Source of the DNA: Roseicyclus sp.
GTDB taxonomy: Bacteria; Pseudomonadota; Alphaproteobacteria; Rhodobacterales; Rhodobacteraceae
Reading direction: 5' to 3'
Length of the DNA stretch: 64,000 bases
NCBI RefSeq assembly: GCF_018402035.1
Contig: NZ_JAGYJN010000001.1
Coordinates: 372,001 to 436,000 of the forward strand
The notes under the pieces are model-generated. The model was not told where the DNA came from and did no database searches. It saw only the letters and a list, made by a program, of their open reading frames with translations. Of this stretch, positions 51,971-62,308 are shown one piece after another; within the stretch, counting starts at the first letter, position 1, and each line of letters begins with the position of its first letter. Both the position numbers and the translations under genes were made by a program.

Positions 51971-52963
51971 ATGCCCCAAGCCGCATTTCCCGCGATCCGT
52001 CACCGCCGCCTGCGGGCAACACCTGCCCTGCGCAATCTGGTGCGCGAGCATGAGCTGAGCGTCAATGACCTGATCTGGCCGATCTTCGTGCGCGATGGGG
52101 TGGGCATCGAAGAGCCGATTTCCTCCATGCCCGGCGTTTATCGCCGTTCGGTCGACAAGATCGTCGCCGCCGCGCGCGAGGCTGCATCTTTGGGCATTCC
52201 CGCGATCTGCCTGTTCCCCTACACCGATCCTTCGCTCAAGACCGAAACCTGCGAAGAGGCGTGGAACCCCGACAACCTGTCGAACCGCGCGATCAGCGCG
52301 ATCCGCGACGCAGGGCTTGATATCGCGATCATGACCGATGTGGCGCTCGACCCCTATAACATCAACGGCCATGACGGCATCGTGCGCGATGGTGTCATCG
52401 TGAATGACGAAACAGTTGCGGCACTGGTCAAGATGGCGCTGGCCCAAGCCAAGGCCGGGGCCGATATCATCGGACCATCCGACATGATGGACGGGCGTAT
52501 TGCTGCGATCCGCACGGCGCTCGAGGCAGAGGGGCATCAGAATGTCACCATCATGTCTTATGCGGCCAAATTCGCCAGCGCCTATTACGGGCCGTTTCGC
52601 GATGCGGTGGGTGCGTCCGGCGCGCTCAAGGGCGACAAGCTGACCTATCAGATCGACCCCGCCAACCGCCGTGCGGCGCTGGCTTGCGTCGAGCGTGACC
52701 TGATGGAAGGGGCCGATATGGTGATGGTCAAGCCGGGGCTTCCCTATCTCGACATGGTGCGCGAGGTCAAAGACCGCTTTGGCGCGCCCACCTATGCCTA
52801 TCAGGTCTCGGGCGAATACGCGATGATCGCAGCCGCCGCCGCCAATGGCTGGGTCGATGGCGACAAGGTCATGCTTGAAAGCATGATGAGTTTCCGGCGC
52901 GCAGGCTGTGACGGAGTGCTGACCTATTTCGCGCCGCGCTTGGCCCGAATCCTCAACGGGTAG
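51971..52963 (+). CDS. hemB: Delta-aminolevulinic acid dehydratase (porphobilinogen synthase)
   Basis: 330 residues. Condenses two 5-aminolevulinates to porphobilinogen for heme, cobalamin and bacteriochlorophyll. The Schiff-base lysines are Lys200 in MSYAAKFAS and Lys254 in MVKPGLPYLD. The metal region DVALDPYNINGHDG lacks the Cys triad of zinc enzymes, as in the magnesium-dependent group. AAGGAAAGG precedes ATG 51971. A TATACT at 51844-51849 could be a -10 element, though no good -35 is seen. It diverges from the mfd side. Confidence 0.96.
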   Translation: MPQAAFPAIRHRRLRATPALRNLVREHELSVNDLIWPIFVRDGVGIEEPISSMPGVYRRSVDKIVAAAREAASLGIPAICLFPYTDPSLKTETCEEAWNPDNLSNRAISAIRDAGLDIAIMTDVALDPYNINGHDGIVRDGVIVNDETVAALVKMALAQAKAGADIIGPSDMMDGRIAAIRTALEAEGHQNVTIMSYAAKFASAYYGPFRDAVGASGALKGDKLTYQIDPANRRAALACVERDLMEGADMVMVKPGLPYLDMVREVKDRFGAPTYAYQVSGEYAMIAAAAANGWVDGDKVMLESMMSFRRAGCDGVLTYFAPRLARILNG

Positions 52964-53091
52964 CGGGCGATCGGCGGCTGACCGCCAAGGCTTGTGTTTT
53001 ACCCGTGACAGGGGCGCGCGAAAGTCGTAGGATATCGCTCAATATGCGGGCAGCAAGACCCGCCCCCGAGGCTATTGGCAAGAGGCATCAC

Positions 53092-53649
53092 ATGCGCAGC
53101 ATCACCCGTCGTCATTTCGTGATCACCGCCGCGGCGGTTCCGCTCGTGTCGGCCTGTGGCAACGGCGTCAATTCAAACGGCGGGCAGCGCATCGATGCGC
53201 GCGTCGACAGCGCCTTGGAGTTCATGAACGCCGAGGTTCCGGGCGCACAGGAACTGAGCGCAAACGCAGCAGGCATTTTGGTCATGCCACTGATCACCGA
53301 GGCGGGATTTGGCCTTGGTGGCTCTTACGGGCGGGGCGCTTTGCGCATCAACGGCGTGACGGTCGATTACTACGCCGCCGCCGCGGGCACCTTTGGCTTG
53401 CAGATCGGCGCGCAGCAATATGCCCATGCGCTGTTCTTCATGACCGATGCCGCCTTGCAAGATTTCCGCAATTCCAACGGCTGGGCCGCAGGCGGCGATG
53501 TCCGCTATGCGTTTAACGATCGCGGCGGCATGCTGGGCGTCGATACCACCACGCTGACCGACCCTGTCATTGCCATTGTCTTTGGACAGGCCGGCATGAT
53601 CGTGGGCGCCACACTCGAAGGCACGCGCTACACCCGTATCTTGCCCTAA
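53092..53649 (+). CDS. SYLF-domain (YSC84-like) lipoprotein
   Basis: 185 residues. The N-terminus RSITRRHFVITAAAVPLVSAC combines a twin-Arg-like RRHFV with a lipobox (VSAC), so it is probably exported and lipid-anchored near Cys19. The rest matches the lipid-binding SYLF domain: NAAGILVMPLITEAGFGLGG and GTFGLQIGAQQYAHALFFMT. The family binds membranes or phosphoinositides; the bacterial role is unknown. AGAGG lies seven bases before ATG 53092. It stands alone between hemB and the acylase gene. Confidence 0.88.
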   Translation: MRSITRRHFVITAAAVPLVSACGNGVNSNGGQRIDARVDSALEFMNAEVPGAQELSANAAGILVMPLITEAGFGLGGSYGRGALRINGVTVDYYAAAAGTFGLQIGAQQYAHALFFMTDAALQDFRNSNGWAAGGDVRYAFNDRGGMLGVDTTTLTDPVIAIVFGQAGMIVGATLEGTRYTRILP

Positions 53650-53713
53650 GCGCAATCTTTGCATTTCCCCGCGCTTGGGGTAGCAGGCGTTATGTAATTT
53701 TCGCCGAGGGGCC

Positions 53714-56188
53714 ATGGTCTTCCTGCTGCGCTGGCTTGTACGTTTAGGCTCTGTCGCCGTTGCGCTGACGGTGGTCATTGTGCTGGCCATGTGGTGGATC
53801 GGCTCACGCTCGATCCCCGATTATGACGCGGCTTGGTCGGTGCCGGGCCTCTCGGCCCCGGTCGAGATCGTGCGCGACACCGCCGCCGTGCCCCATATCT
53901 TTGGTCAAAGCGATGCAGATGTGTTCTACGGCCTTGGCGTGGCGCATGCGCAAGACCGGCTGTGGCAGATGTTGATGATGCGCCGCACCGCACAGGGGCG
54001 CTTGTCCGAGATCTTTGGCCCGGCCACTTTGCAGATCGACGATCTGACACGCCGCCTTGATATCTACCAACTGGGCAGCGCCTCGGTCGCAGCGCTCGAC
54101 GCAGACACGACAATGGCGCTTGAGGCTTACGCCGCTGGCGTCAACGCATGGCTTGGCCTTGTGGGGCAAGAGGCGTTGGGGCGCGGCGCGCCGGAGCTCT
54201 TCTTGTTCACGCCAGACATCACGCCATGGCGCCCCGCCGATAGCGTCGCTGTGACATTTCTCATGGCGCTGCAACTGACCGGCCACCACGATGAAGAGGT
54301 GTTGCGCGCGCGCCTGTCGCTGGCGCTGAATGATCCGCGCGGTCTGGCCGATCTGATGCCCGATGCCCCCGGCGCGGGCATGGCCGAATTGGCCAGCTAT
54401 CAAGATCTTTTTGACACCGCCCTGCCCCGGTTTGCTCAAGCCACATCTCCCCCGCGCCACCCGCTGCATCCCAATGTGCTGGGCCGGGGAATGGCCGGTG
54501 CCTCCAACGCTTTTGCCGCGACACCGGCGCGCGCGGCTGCATCCGGGGCGCTTTTGGCCAATGATCCGCATCTGGGCCTGACCGCGCCCGGTATCTGGTA
54601 TCTTGCGCGATTGGAACTTTCGACCGGCGGCGTGATTGGGGCCACCATCCCCGGCATGCCCGTGATCCTCGCGGGCCGGTCGGAACGGCTGGCGTGGGGG
54701 ATCACCTCGGCCTATCTCGATGATATCGACCTTTATGTCGAAGCGCTGAACCCCGCCGATACGAACCAATACCGCACCCCCGATGGCTGGGCCGACTTTC
54801 GCACCGACCGGCGCGTGATTGAGGTGGCGGGCGAGGCAGATATCACCATCACGCGGCGCTGGACCGAGAATGGCCCGGTCCTGCCCGGTCAACATTTCGA
54901 TCTGTCCACCGTCACGCCCCCCGGCCATGTGATGAGCATGGCTTGGACCGCGCTAACTGATCGCAATACCTCGATCCAGACGGGGCTCAGGCTGATGCGG
55001 GCGCACACCCTCGAAGATGGGCTTGCCGCAGGCGAGGATTTCGTCGCCCCCGCCCAGAACTTGATGCTGGCCGCCGCAGATGGGCGCATCGCGATGCAGG
55101 TGATCGGCCGCATGCCGTGGCGGATGAACGACCATGAAACCCAAGCGCGCATGCCCGCCCCCGGCTGGGTAGCCGAAAATCGCTGGCAGGGGATGACGCT
55201 TTATTTTGCCAATCCGCGCTTCATCGACCCCGCAAGCGGGATGCTGGGCAATACCAACAATCGCACGGTTGATCGCGCCTTCCCGCTGCATGTCACCCAT
55301 GACTGGGGCGATACACAGCGCATTACGCGGCTCTCGCGCTTGATGGAGGCGCGCGATGTCCACACCCGCGACAGCTTCATCGAGGCGCAGCTTGATACGG
55401 TTTCGGCGGCCGCGCGCAATATCTTGCCCTTGGTGGCCCGTGATCTGTGGTTCACCGGTGAAGCGGCACCCGCTGGCACGCCAGAGCGTCGCCGCCAACG
55501 CGCGCTTGCGCTTTTGGCCGATTGGAACGGCGAGATGAACGAGCATCTGCCCGAGCCCTTGATCTATGCGGCATGGATGCGCGAATTACAGCAACGCCTG
55601 ATCCGCGACGATATCGGCCCCTTGGCCGACGAATTTCAAAGCTATGAGCCACTCTTTATCGAGCGCGTTTATCGCGATATCGACGGGGCCGCACGCTGGT
55701 GTGACATCAGCCATTCGACAGCCGTGGAAAGCTGTACCGATATCGCGCGGCTCGCACTCGACGATGCGCTGCAATGGCTGGAAGAGCGCTATGGTGCGGA
55801 ATTGGAAAGCTGGCGCTGGGGCGCGGCCCATGAGGCGCGTCATGACCATTCTGTGCTGGGCCAGACGCGGCTATTTTCATGGATCGTGAATATCCGCCAA
55901 CCCACCAGCGGCGGGGATTTCACGCTTAACCGCGCGGCCACCCCCGGCACGCTGCCCGATCCCTTCCTCAATATCCACGCCGCGGGTTATCGCGGGGTCT
56001 ATGATTTCGCCGATCCCGACAGCTCGGTCTTTGTGATCGCCACGGGGCAATCGGGCAATCCCTTGTCGCGCCATTACGATGATCTGGGCGAGTTGTGGCG
56101 GCGTGGCGAATATATCCCCATGACGCTTGATCCCGATCTGGCGCGCGCAGGCAATATCGGGATCACGACGCTTTTGCCATTGCCGTAG
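53714..56188 (+). CDS. Penicillin acylase family Ntn hydrolase
   Basis: 824 residues. A self-cleaving amidase: membrane-anchor or signal segment (about 7-31), alpha subunit, spacer, then the beta subunit beginning at the predicted nucleophile Ser264 in AGASNAFAATP. NDPHLGLTAPGIWYLARLE (near 283) and GMPVILAGRSERLAWGIT (near 315) are beta-subunit family blocks. Such enzymes cleave beta-lactam side chains or acyl-homoserine lactones; the substrate cannot be chosen from sequence. GAGGGG lies just before ATG 53714. It is transcribed alone. Confidence 0.9.
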   Translation: MVFLLRWLVRLGSVAVALTVVIVLAMWWIGSRSIPDYDAAWSVPGLSAPVEIVRDTAAVPHIFGQSDADVFYGLGVAHAQDRLWQMLMMRRTAQGRLSEIFGPATLQIDDLTRRLDIYQLGSASVAALDADTTMALEAYAAGVNAWLGLVGQEALGRGAPELFLFTPDITPWRPADSVAVTFLMALQLTGHHDEEVLRARLSLALNDPRGLADLMPDAPGAGMAELASYQDLFDTALPRFAQATSPPRHPLHPNVLGRGMAGASNAFAATPARAAASGALLANDPHLGLTAPGIWYLARLELSTGGVIGATIPGMPVILAGRSERLAWGITSAYLDDIDLYVEALNPADTNQYRTPDGWADFRTDRRVIEVAGEADITITRRWTENGPVLPGQHFDLSTVTPPGHVMSMAWTALTDRNTSIQTGLRLMRAHTLEDGLAAGEDFVAPAQNLMLAAADGRIAMQVIGRMPWRMNDHETQARMPAPGWVAENRWQGMTLYFANPRFIDPASGMLGNTNNRTVDRAFPLHVTHDWGDTQRITRLSRLMEARDVHTRDSFIEAQLDTVSAAARNILPLVARDLWFTGEAAPAGTPERRRQRALALLADWNGEMNEHLPEPLIYAAWMRELQQRLIRDDIGPLADEFQSYEPLFIERVYRDIDGAARWCDISHSTAVESCTDIARLALDDALQWLEERYGAELESWRWGAAHEARHDHSVLGQTRLFSWIVNIRQPTSGGDFTLNRAATPGTLPDPFLNIHAAGYRGVYDFADPDSSVFVIATGQSGNPLSRHYDDLGELWRRGEYIPMTLDPDLARAGNIGITTLLPLP

Positions 56189-56285
56189 GATGCACCTTCA
56201 GGCGCTGCCCAAAAGGACAGACCCTTTTGCATCGCCGCGCCCTGCGCTATGAGGCGATAAAACCGCCAAGCCCGAGGCCCAAGCC

Positions 56286-57164
56286 ATGCCCCTGATCTAT
56301 GACAGCCCCGCCGCATGGCTGGAGGCACCCGAGAAACGGCTTGCCGTCTTTGGCATGTCAGGGCTTGGCAAAACCCGGCTTGCCTCCATACTGCGCGCGC
56401 AAGGCCAGTGGTATCACTACTCGATCGATTACCGCATCGGCACGGCCTATATGGGCGAACACATCGCCGACAACCTCAAGCGTCAAGCGATGCAGGTGCC
56501 GTTTCTGGCCGAGCTTTTACGCTCGGACAGTATCTATATCGGCTCAAACATCAGCTTTGGCAATTTGGCCCCGCTGTCCACATTCTTGGGCAAACCCGGT
56601 GATCCGGCTTTGGGGGGCTTGCCCTTTGACGAATACATGCGCCGCCAAGCGCTGCATCGGCGCGCCGAGATCAACGCATTGCTCGATACGCCCAGCTTCG
56701 TGGTGCGCGCCCGCGATCTTTATCACTACCCCCATTTCATCGCCGATACCGGCGGCTCCATCTGCGAGGTGGTCGATCCCGAAGATCGCGCCGATGAGGT
56801 TTTGGCGACCCTCTCGGGCCAATGCCTGATGGTCTGGATCGAGGGCCCTGAAAGCCATACGGCAGAATTGATCCGCCGCTTCGACCGCGACCCAAAGCCC
56901 ATGTATTACAAGCCCGAATTCCTTTTGCCGCTGTGGCAGGGCTGGCTGAACGAACAAGGGCTGAGCGCGGAGACAGCCGATCCCAACGCCTTTATCCGCT
57001 ATGCCTATGCCCATGCGATGGCCCATCGCGCGCCGCTTTATGCCGCGATGGCGCGCAATTGGGGTGTGACAGTCACCGCCGCCGAGGTCGAGGGCGTGCG
57101 CGACGCGCAAGATGCCACCGCCCTTGTCGCCACAGCCCTTGGCCGCGCGCGCGCGCGCCCCTAG
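56286..57164 (+). CDS. Conserved P-loop ATPase of unknown function
   Basis: 292 residues. The Walker A loop is GMSGLGKT at 23-30. Downstream stretches such as [19 protein letters not shown] and [15 protein letters not shown] are strongly patterned but do not match a named enzyme family I know; similar proteins are annotated only as 'ATPase'. No membrane segment or HTH. The start ATG 56286 gives [18 protein letters not shown]. It is followed by metA after 31 bp on the same strand. A kinase-like nucleotide-dependent function is likely, but its substrate is unknown. Confidence 0.85.
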   Translation: MPLIYDSPAAWLEAPEKRLAVFGMSGLGKTRLASILRAQGQWYHYSIDYRIGTAYMGEHIADNLKRQAMQVPFLAELLRSDSIYIGSNISFGNLAPLSTFLGKPGDPALGGLPFDEYMRRQALHRRAEINALLDTPSFVVRARDLYHYPHFIADTGGSICEVVDPEDRADEVLATLSGQCLMVWIEGPESHTAELIRRFDRDPKPMYYKPEFLLPLWQGWLNEQGLSAETADPNAFIRYAYAHAMAHRAPLYAAMARNWGVTVTAAEVEGVRDAQDATALVATALGRARARP

Positions 57165-57195
57165 TTCCGCTTTCCCAGTCAAGGACGGTCTCGCA

Positions 57196-58140
57196 ATGCC
57201 CATCAAGCTGCCCTCTACCCTGCCCGCCTATGCCGTGCTCAAGCGCGAGGGCGTGATGGTGATGGGGGCTGATGCAGCCGATAAGCAAGATATCCGTCCC
57301 CTGCGGGTGGGTTTGCTGAACCTGATGCCGAAAAAGATCCAGACCGAGACGCAGTTTGCCCGCCTGATCGGGGCCACGCCCTTGCAGGTGGAGTTGTCGC
57401 TGATCCGCATGACCGATCACACGACCCGCAACACCGCTGCCGCGCATATGGAAGAATTTTACCGCCCCTTTGCCGAGGTTGCCGCCACCGGCGAGAAATT
57501 CGACGGGCTGATCATCACCGGCGCACCCATCGAACATCTGGATTTCGCCGATGTGACCTATTGGGACGAGTTGCAACAGGTGTTCGATTGGACCCAATCC
57601 CATGTCCATTCCACCTTTGGCGTCTGCTGGGGCGGGATGGCGATGATCAATCATTTCCACGGCGTCGCAAAACATTTGCTCGATGCCAAGGCCTTTGGCT
57701 GTTTCCGCCATCAGGTGTTGGAACCTGCCTCGCCCTATTTGCGCGGGTTTTCGGATGATTTCATCATCCCCGTCAGCCGTTGGACCGAAATGCGCCAGCC
57801 CGAGATCGACGCCGTGCCGGGGTTGGTGACGCTTTTGGGCTCGGACGATGTCGGCCCCTGTCTGGTCGAGGATCGCACCCATCGCGCGCTCTATATCTTC
57901 AACCATTTCGAATATGACAGCGACACGCTGAAACAAGAATATGACCGCGATACGCAAAACGGCACGCCGATCAATGTGCCGATGAATTACTACCCGCAGA
58001 ACGACCCGCGCCGCGCGCCGCAGAACCGTTGGCGCAGCCATGCGCATCTGCTCTACAGCAATTGGGTGTCGGAGATGTATCTGACCACGCCCTTCGACAT
58101 GGCCGAGATCGGGCAGCGTTCGACCGATTGGCGGGAATGA
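57196..58140 (+). CDS. metA: Homoserine O-acyltransferase, MetA family (predicted acetyltransferase)
   Basis: 314 residues, class I glutamine-amidotransferase-like fold. Acylates homoserine as the first committed step of methionine synthesis. The nucleophile is Cys144 in FGVCWGG, and FNHFEYD holds the His-x-Glu dyad. E. coli MetA, which uses succinyl-CoA, reads TGAPLG at the specificity loop; this protein reads TGAPIE with Glu113, the residue reported to switch the family to acetyl-CoA. The predicted product is therefore O-acetylhomoserine. AAGGA is about ten bases before ATG 57196. It overlaps the hydrolase downstream (ATGA). Confidence 0.94.
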   Translation: MPIKLPSTLPAYAVLKREGVMVMGADAADKQDIRPLRVGLLNLMPKKIQTETQFARLIGATPLQVELSLIRMTDHTTRNTAAAHMEEFYRPFAEVAATGEKFDGLIITGAPIEHLDFADVTYWDELQQVFDWTQSHVHSTFGVCWGGMAMINHFHGVAKHLLDAKAFGCFRHQVLEPASPYLRGFSDDFIIPVSRWTEMRQPEIDAVPGLVTLLGSDDVGPCLVEDRTHRALYIFNHFEYDSDTLKQEYDRDTQNGTPINVPMNYYPQNDPRRAPQNRWRSHAHLLYSNWVSEMYLTTPFDMAEIGQRSTDWRE

Positions 58141-59096
58141 GCGACGGCACGCTCATCGCCTTGACCTTCGCCGCGACGCTGATCGGGTTTTGGGGCCTGA
58201 CGCTCTGGCGGGCGGCCCGCAACGAGGCGCGCGCGCGCCAGAGCCACCCGCCGCTGGGCCGCTTTCTCACGGTCAGGGGCAAGCAGCTTCACCTGCTGCA
58301 ACAGGGACAAGGCCCCGATATCGTGCTGATCCATGGCGCAAGCGGGAACATGCGCGACTTTACCCATGATCTGATGGGTCGGCTGGTGGCCAGCTACCGC
58401 GTCACCGTGCTGGACCGGCCGGGCTTGGGCTATTCGCAACGGCTTGATCGAGACGGGGCCACGATCTTTGAGCAGGCCGACCATCTGGCCGCCGCGATGG
58501 CCGATCTTGGGGTCAGTCGGCCCTTGGTCTTGGGCCATTCCTATGGCGGGGCGGTGGCGCTTGCCTGGGCGGCACGCCATCCGGGCGGGGTTGCGGGGCT
58601 TGTCTTGCTGGCTGCGGCGTCAAACCCGTGGAACACGCCCTTGTCACGCTATTACAAGATCTTGTCGCACCCAATCGGTCAACGGCTTGCGGCACCGATC
58701 CTGACGGCATGGGTGCCGACGCGCATCGTGACCGACACCATCGCCCAGATTTTTGCCCCCCAACCCATCCCGCCGGGTTATGCGGATTATATCGCAGCGG
58801 GGCTAACGCTTCAGCGTGGGGCGCTGCGCGAAAACGCGCTGCAACGCGCCGGTATTTTAGCCGAGATTGACGCGCTTGTGCCACTTTACCCCGGCCTCGA
58901 TCTGCCGGTCGAGATCTTGCACGGCGATCGCGACACGACCGTGGGGCTTGCGATCCATTCCATCCCCCTATCGCAACAGGTCGCGGGTGCCGCGCTCCGC
59001 GTGATGGAGGGGGTCGGCCATTCACCGCATCACGCTGACGCCACGGCGGTGTTAGCTGCCATCGACCGCGCGGCCCGGCGCGCCGCATTGCGCTAG
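58137..59096 (+). CDS. Membrane-anchored alpha/beta hydrolase
   Basis: 319 residues. A single N-terminal hydrophobic helix (about 5-24, [19 protein letters not shown]) probably anchors it. The hydrolase domain contains [15 protein letters not shown] (oxyanion loop near 62), nucleophile GHSYGGA (Ser near 132), Asp in [11 protein letters not shown] and His in [11 protein letters not shown]. The substrate is unknown; it is not the methionine-pathway acyltransferase MetX. Its ATG overlaps the metA stop, so translation is coupled, but functional meaning is unclear. Confidence 0.9.
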   Translation: MSDGTLIALTFAATLIGFWGLTLWRAARNEARARQSHPPLGRFLTVRGKQLHLLQQGQGPDIVLIHGASGNMRDFTHDLMGRLVASYRVTVLDRPGLGYSQRLDRDGATIFEQADHLAAAMADLGVSRPLVLGHSYGGAVALAWAARHPGGVAGLVLLAAASNPWNTPLSRYYKILSHPIGQRLAAPILTAWVPTRIVTDTIAQIFAPQPIPPGYADYIAAGLTLQRGALRENALQRAGILAEIDALVPLYPGLDLPVEILHGDRDTTVGLAIHSIPLSQQVAGAALRVMEGVGHSPHHADATAVLAAIDRAARRAALR

Positions 59097-59155
59097 GCCC
59101 GGCTTATCCCTAATGTCAAAGCCTGTAACATCCCTTGGGAACATGGTGCGCGCGT

Positions 59156-60046
59156 ATGTCTAAACCTTTCAACGGCGCCATTTCGGCGTTTTTCGAGACC
59201 GAAGCCCCTGCTGATATCCGGCAGGCCATTATGGCTGCGGATAAAGATCAGATCATCAATCCGACCTACCCCTACGCCGTGCGCATGGACCGCGGGGATT
59301 ACGAAGATCAGCTTGCCGCGCTGCAAATCGAATTGGTCAAGTTTCACGCATGGGTGCGCGACACGGGCAAACGGGTCGCCGTTGTCTTCGAAGGGCGCGA
59401 TGCGGCGGGCAAGGGTGGCTGTATCGCGCGGGTGCGCCAAAACCTTAACCCGCGGGTGGCGGGCATCGTGGCGCTCACCAAACCCACCGAGCGCGAGGCC
59501 GCGCAATGGTATTTCCAACGCTACATCGCGCATCTGCCCGCAGGTGGCGAGATCAGGCTGTTTGACCGAAGCTGGTATAATCGCGGTGTCGTCGAGCATG
59601 TCTTTGGCTTTTGCACCCCCACCGAGCGCGCGACATTCTTTCAGCAATTGCCCGATTTCGAGCGGATGATCGTGGATGATGGAATCAAGCTGACCAAGAT
59701 TTGGCTCAATGTGGGGCGCGCCGAACAACTGCGCCGCTTTCTTGACCGCGAGGGCGATCTGCTCAAGCAATGGAAGCTGAGTGCCATCGATGTCGATGGC
59801 CTCCAACGCTGGGACGCCTATTCCGCCGCCATTGCCGAGACCTTGCAGCGCAGCCATAGCGCACATGCACCTTGGACGGTGATCCGCTCGGATGATAAGC
59901 GCAGGGCAAGATTGGCGGTGATCCGCGCGATCCTTGCCGATCTGGATTATGACGGCAAAGATCACGAGATCGTCGGCCGCCCTGACCCCGCCATTTGCGG
60001 CGGACCCGAGATCTGGACCGATACCGCCACGGCAAAGGTGGCATGA
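59156..60046 (+). CDS. ppk2: Polyphosphate kinase 2
   Basis: 296 residues, one-domain PPK2. Transfers phosphate between polyphosphate and nucleotides. Walker A is GRDAAGKGG at 80-88, Walker B DRSWYNR at 137-143, and the lid module lies around [15 protein letters not shown]. The Walker residues needed for activity are intact. ATG 59156 is chosen by family N-terminus; a TTG 21 bases upstream has a better-placed GGG but is less likely. It precedes a TetR-family gene by six bases, probably one transcript. The Ppx/GppA-like enzyme at 4098 may act on the same polymer. Confidence 0.94.
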   Translation: MSKPFNGAISAFFETEAPADIRQAIMAADKDQIINPTYPYAVRMDRGDYEDQLAALQIELVKFHAWVRDTGKRVAVVFEGRDAAGKGGCIARVRQNLNPRVAGIVALTKPTEREAAQWYFQRYIAHLPAGGEIRLFDRSWYNRGVVEHVFGFCTPTERATFFQQLPDFERMIVDDGIKLTKIWLNVGRAEQLRRFLDREGDLLKQWKLSAIDVDGLQRWDAYSAAIAETLQRSHSAHAPWTVIRSDDKRRARLAVIRAILADLDYDGKDHEIVGRPDPAICGGPEIWTDTATAKVA

Positions 60047-60052
60047 GGGCAT

Positions 60053-60670
60053 ATGAGCAAACGCGGCTATCATCACGGCAATCTGAGACAAGCATTGGTC
60101 GATGCCGCGCTGCACCTCATCGAAGAGATGGGGCCAACGGGCTTTACCTTGTCGGAGGCCGCAAAAACCGCGGGCGTCACCCCCGCCGCTGTCTATCGCC
60201 ATTTCGAGGGGCGCGAGCAGCTGATCGCGGAATGCGCGTTACAGGGCCACGAGATCTTTGCCGATCTGATGGAACATGCCTATGCCGATGGCCAACCCTC
60301 GGCCCTTGCGGCCTTTGCGGCGACAGGACGGGCCTATCTGGCTTTCGCGCGCAAATACCCCGGCCATTACATGGCGATGTTCGAAAGCGGCACATCAGTC
60401 AATGCCACGGCGGAATTAGCGGCAGCCGCCGCCAAATCGCGGGGCGTGTTGGAACGCGCGGCGCAAGCGCTATCGCAACATATCCCGGCCGATAAGCGCC
60501 CGCCGCCCGCGATGTTCTCGGCCCATATCTGGGCGATGAGCCATGGGGTGGTCGAGCTATTCGCGCGGGGGCGGCCGGGGGCCGTGGCCCCCTTTTCGCC
60601 CGAGGATCTGCTGGAAGCGGGGATCGGCATCTATCTGCGCGGTCTGGGGCTGATCGCGCCTGACCGCTAG
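60053..60670 (+). CDS. TetR/AcrR family regulator
   Basis: 205 residues. The N-terminal helix-turn-helix has GFTLSEAAKTAGVTPAAVYRHF (about 31-52). The C-terminal ligand domain contains the WAMSHGVVELFARG stretch seen in TetR_C_33 (WHG) members. GAGGG lies just before ATG 60053. It immediately follows ppk2, so it may regulate its own operon, though no palindrome is obvious upstream of ppk2. Ligand unknown. Confidence 0.92.
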   Translation: MSKRGYHHGNLRQALVDAALHLIEEMGPTGFTLSEAAKTAGVTPAAVYRHFEGREQLIAECALQGHEIFADLMEHAYADGQPSALAAFAATGRAYLAFARKYPGHYMAMFESGTSVNATAELAAAAAKSRGVLERAAQALSQHIPADKRPPPAMFSAHIWAMSHGVVELFARGRPGAVAPFSPEDLLEAGIGIYLRGLGLIAPDR

Positions 60671-60697
60671 AGTGTGTCGCGTTCACGGCAACAGGCT

Positions 60698-62242
60698 TTA
60701 GCGCCCGCGAAACAGCCCCCCCAAGATCCCCCTGACCACGGCTTGGCCCGATTTCGTGCCCAATTGGCGCGCAAAGCTTTTGGCGAAAGCCGCGCCGACA
60801 CTGTCGGAGCGCGCGCTGCTTGTGCGGCGTGTTTTGGCCGGCGCATCACCGGCGGAAAAGCGGCGCGCCGCTGTGAATTCGCGCGCCTCATCGGCCGCGC
60901 GGGTCGCGGCCTTTTCGGCCTGTTCGGCGTCATGCGCCGCCGCCTTCGCGCGGGCCTGTAGGATTTCAAAGGCGCTTTCGCGGTCGATCAGCTGGTCATA
61001 TTTCCCCGCCAAGGGCGAGGCCGCGATCACCGCCGCGCGCGCAGCGTCATCAATCGCACCCAGATGCGAGGATGGGGGCCGGATCAGCGTGCGCTCCGCG
61101 ATGCCCGGCGCGCCCTTGCGCTCCAGCAGCGATGTCACCGCCTCGCCCGTGCCGACCTCGCGGATTGCATCCTCGATATCGAAGCGGGGGTTGTCGCGGT
61201 AGTTCTGTGCCGCTTGGCGCAAATCCTGCCGGTCCTTGCCGGTGAAAGCGCGCAGCGCATGCTGCACACGATTGCCAAGCTGACCCAAGATATCCTCGGG
61301 CACATCCGCGGGATTTTGCGTCACGAAATAGACGCCCACACCTTTGGACCGGATCAGGCGCGCCACCTGTTCGACCTTATCGACCAAGGCCTTGGGCGCA
61401 TCGTCGAACAACAGATGCGCCTCGTCGAAGAAGAAGACGAGCTTGGGCTTGTCGGGATCGCCCACCTCGGGAAGGGTCTCGAACAGCTCGGACAAGAGCC
61501 ACAAAAGGAAGGTCGCATAAAGGCGCGGGCTTTGCATCAGCTTGTCGGCGGCCAGAATATTGATCCGCCCCGCCCCGCTTGGATCGGTCAGGAATAGATC
61601 ACCTAATTCCAGCGCCGGTTCCCCGAAAAGCCGATCACCCCCCTGCCCCTCAAGCACCAAAAGGCGGCGCTGGATCGCCCCGATCGAGGCGGGCGCGACA
61701 TTGCCATAGCGCAAGGACAGCGCCGCGCGCGCATCGCCCAGCGAGGTCAGCATCGCTTGCAGATCCTTGAGATCAAGAAGCGCCATCCCCTCTTCATCGG
61801 CAACGCGGAAGGCGATGTTCAGCACCCCCTCCTGCGCCTCGGTCAGCTCCAGCAGGCGGGCCAGCATCAAGGGCCCCATTTCAGAGACGGTGGTGCGGAT
61901 CGGATGGCCCTTTTGACCGTAAAGATCCCAGAAAGTGACCGGAAACGCCCGATAGGCGTAATCCGTAAAGCCGATGCGCGCGGCACGTTCGGTAAAGGGG
62001 AGATGCAGCTTGGCGCTGTCGCTGCCCGCTTGCGAGAGCCCGGCCAGATCGCCCTTCACATCTGACAGAAACACCGGCACGCCCGCGGCCGAGAAGCTTT
62101 CGGCCAAGATCTGCAAGGTCACGGTCTTGCCAGTGCCTGTCGCCCCCGCGATCAAGCCATGGCGATTGGCGTATTTCAGCAAAAGCTGCTGCGGCTGGGT
62201 ATAATCCGCCCCACCACCGCCGATGAAAATCCCGTGATCCAT
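60698..62242 (-). CDS. HerA-like helicase domain protein (DUF853 family)
   Basis: 514 residues. ATPase of the HerA/FtsK superfamily. Walker A is GATGTGKT at 33-40 and Walker B KLVFFFDEAHLLF near 246. The family is broadly conserved and of unsettled function (often called helicase HerA-like). The C-terminal 110 residues are Ala/Arg-rich and carry a coiled-coil-like stretch (about 410-450). GAGGAG precedes ATG 62242. It reads towards the TetR gene and away from a 408-bp gap. Confidence 0.93.
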   Translation of the reverse strand: MDHGIFIGGGGADYTQPQQLLLKYANRHGLIAGATGTGKTVTLQILAESFSAAGVPVFLSDVKGDLAGLSQAGSDSAKLHLPFTERAARIGFTDYAYRAFPVTFWDLYGQKGHPIRTTVSEMGPLMLARLLELTEAQEGVLNIAFRVADEEGMALLDLKDLQAMLTSLGDARAALSLRYGNVAPASIGAIQRRLLVLEGQGGDRLFGEPALELGDLFLTDPSGAGRINILAADKLMQSPRLYATFLLWLLSELFETLPEVGDPDKPKLVFFFDEAHLLFDDAPKALVDKVEQVARLIRSKGVGVYFVTQNPADVPEDILGQLGNRVQHALRAFTGKDRQDLRQAAQNYRDNPRFDIEDAIREVGTGEAVTSLLERKGAPGIAERTLIRPPSSHLGAIDDAARAAVIAASPLAGKYDQLIDRESAFEILQARAKAAAHDAEQAEKAATRAADEAREFTAARRFSAGDAPAKTRRTSSARSDSVGAAFAKSFARQLGTKSGQAVVRGILGGLFRGR

Positions 62243-62308
62243 GCGCGCTCCTCACTCGTTACATGGGGCGACAATACATTCTTAACCTTTTTGCGCCAGT
62301 CTCTGCGA

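Noticed and set aside
52973-52986. Terminator after hemB
   Set aside because: GGCGG/CCGCC with a four-base loop is short, and the nearest T-run is about ten bases further; too weak to call.
57165-57195. SAM-responsive riboswitch upstream of metA
   Set aside because: Only 31 bases separate the ATPase stop from metA, too short for a known SAM-II type element.
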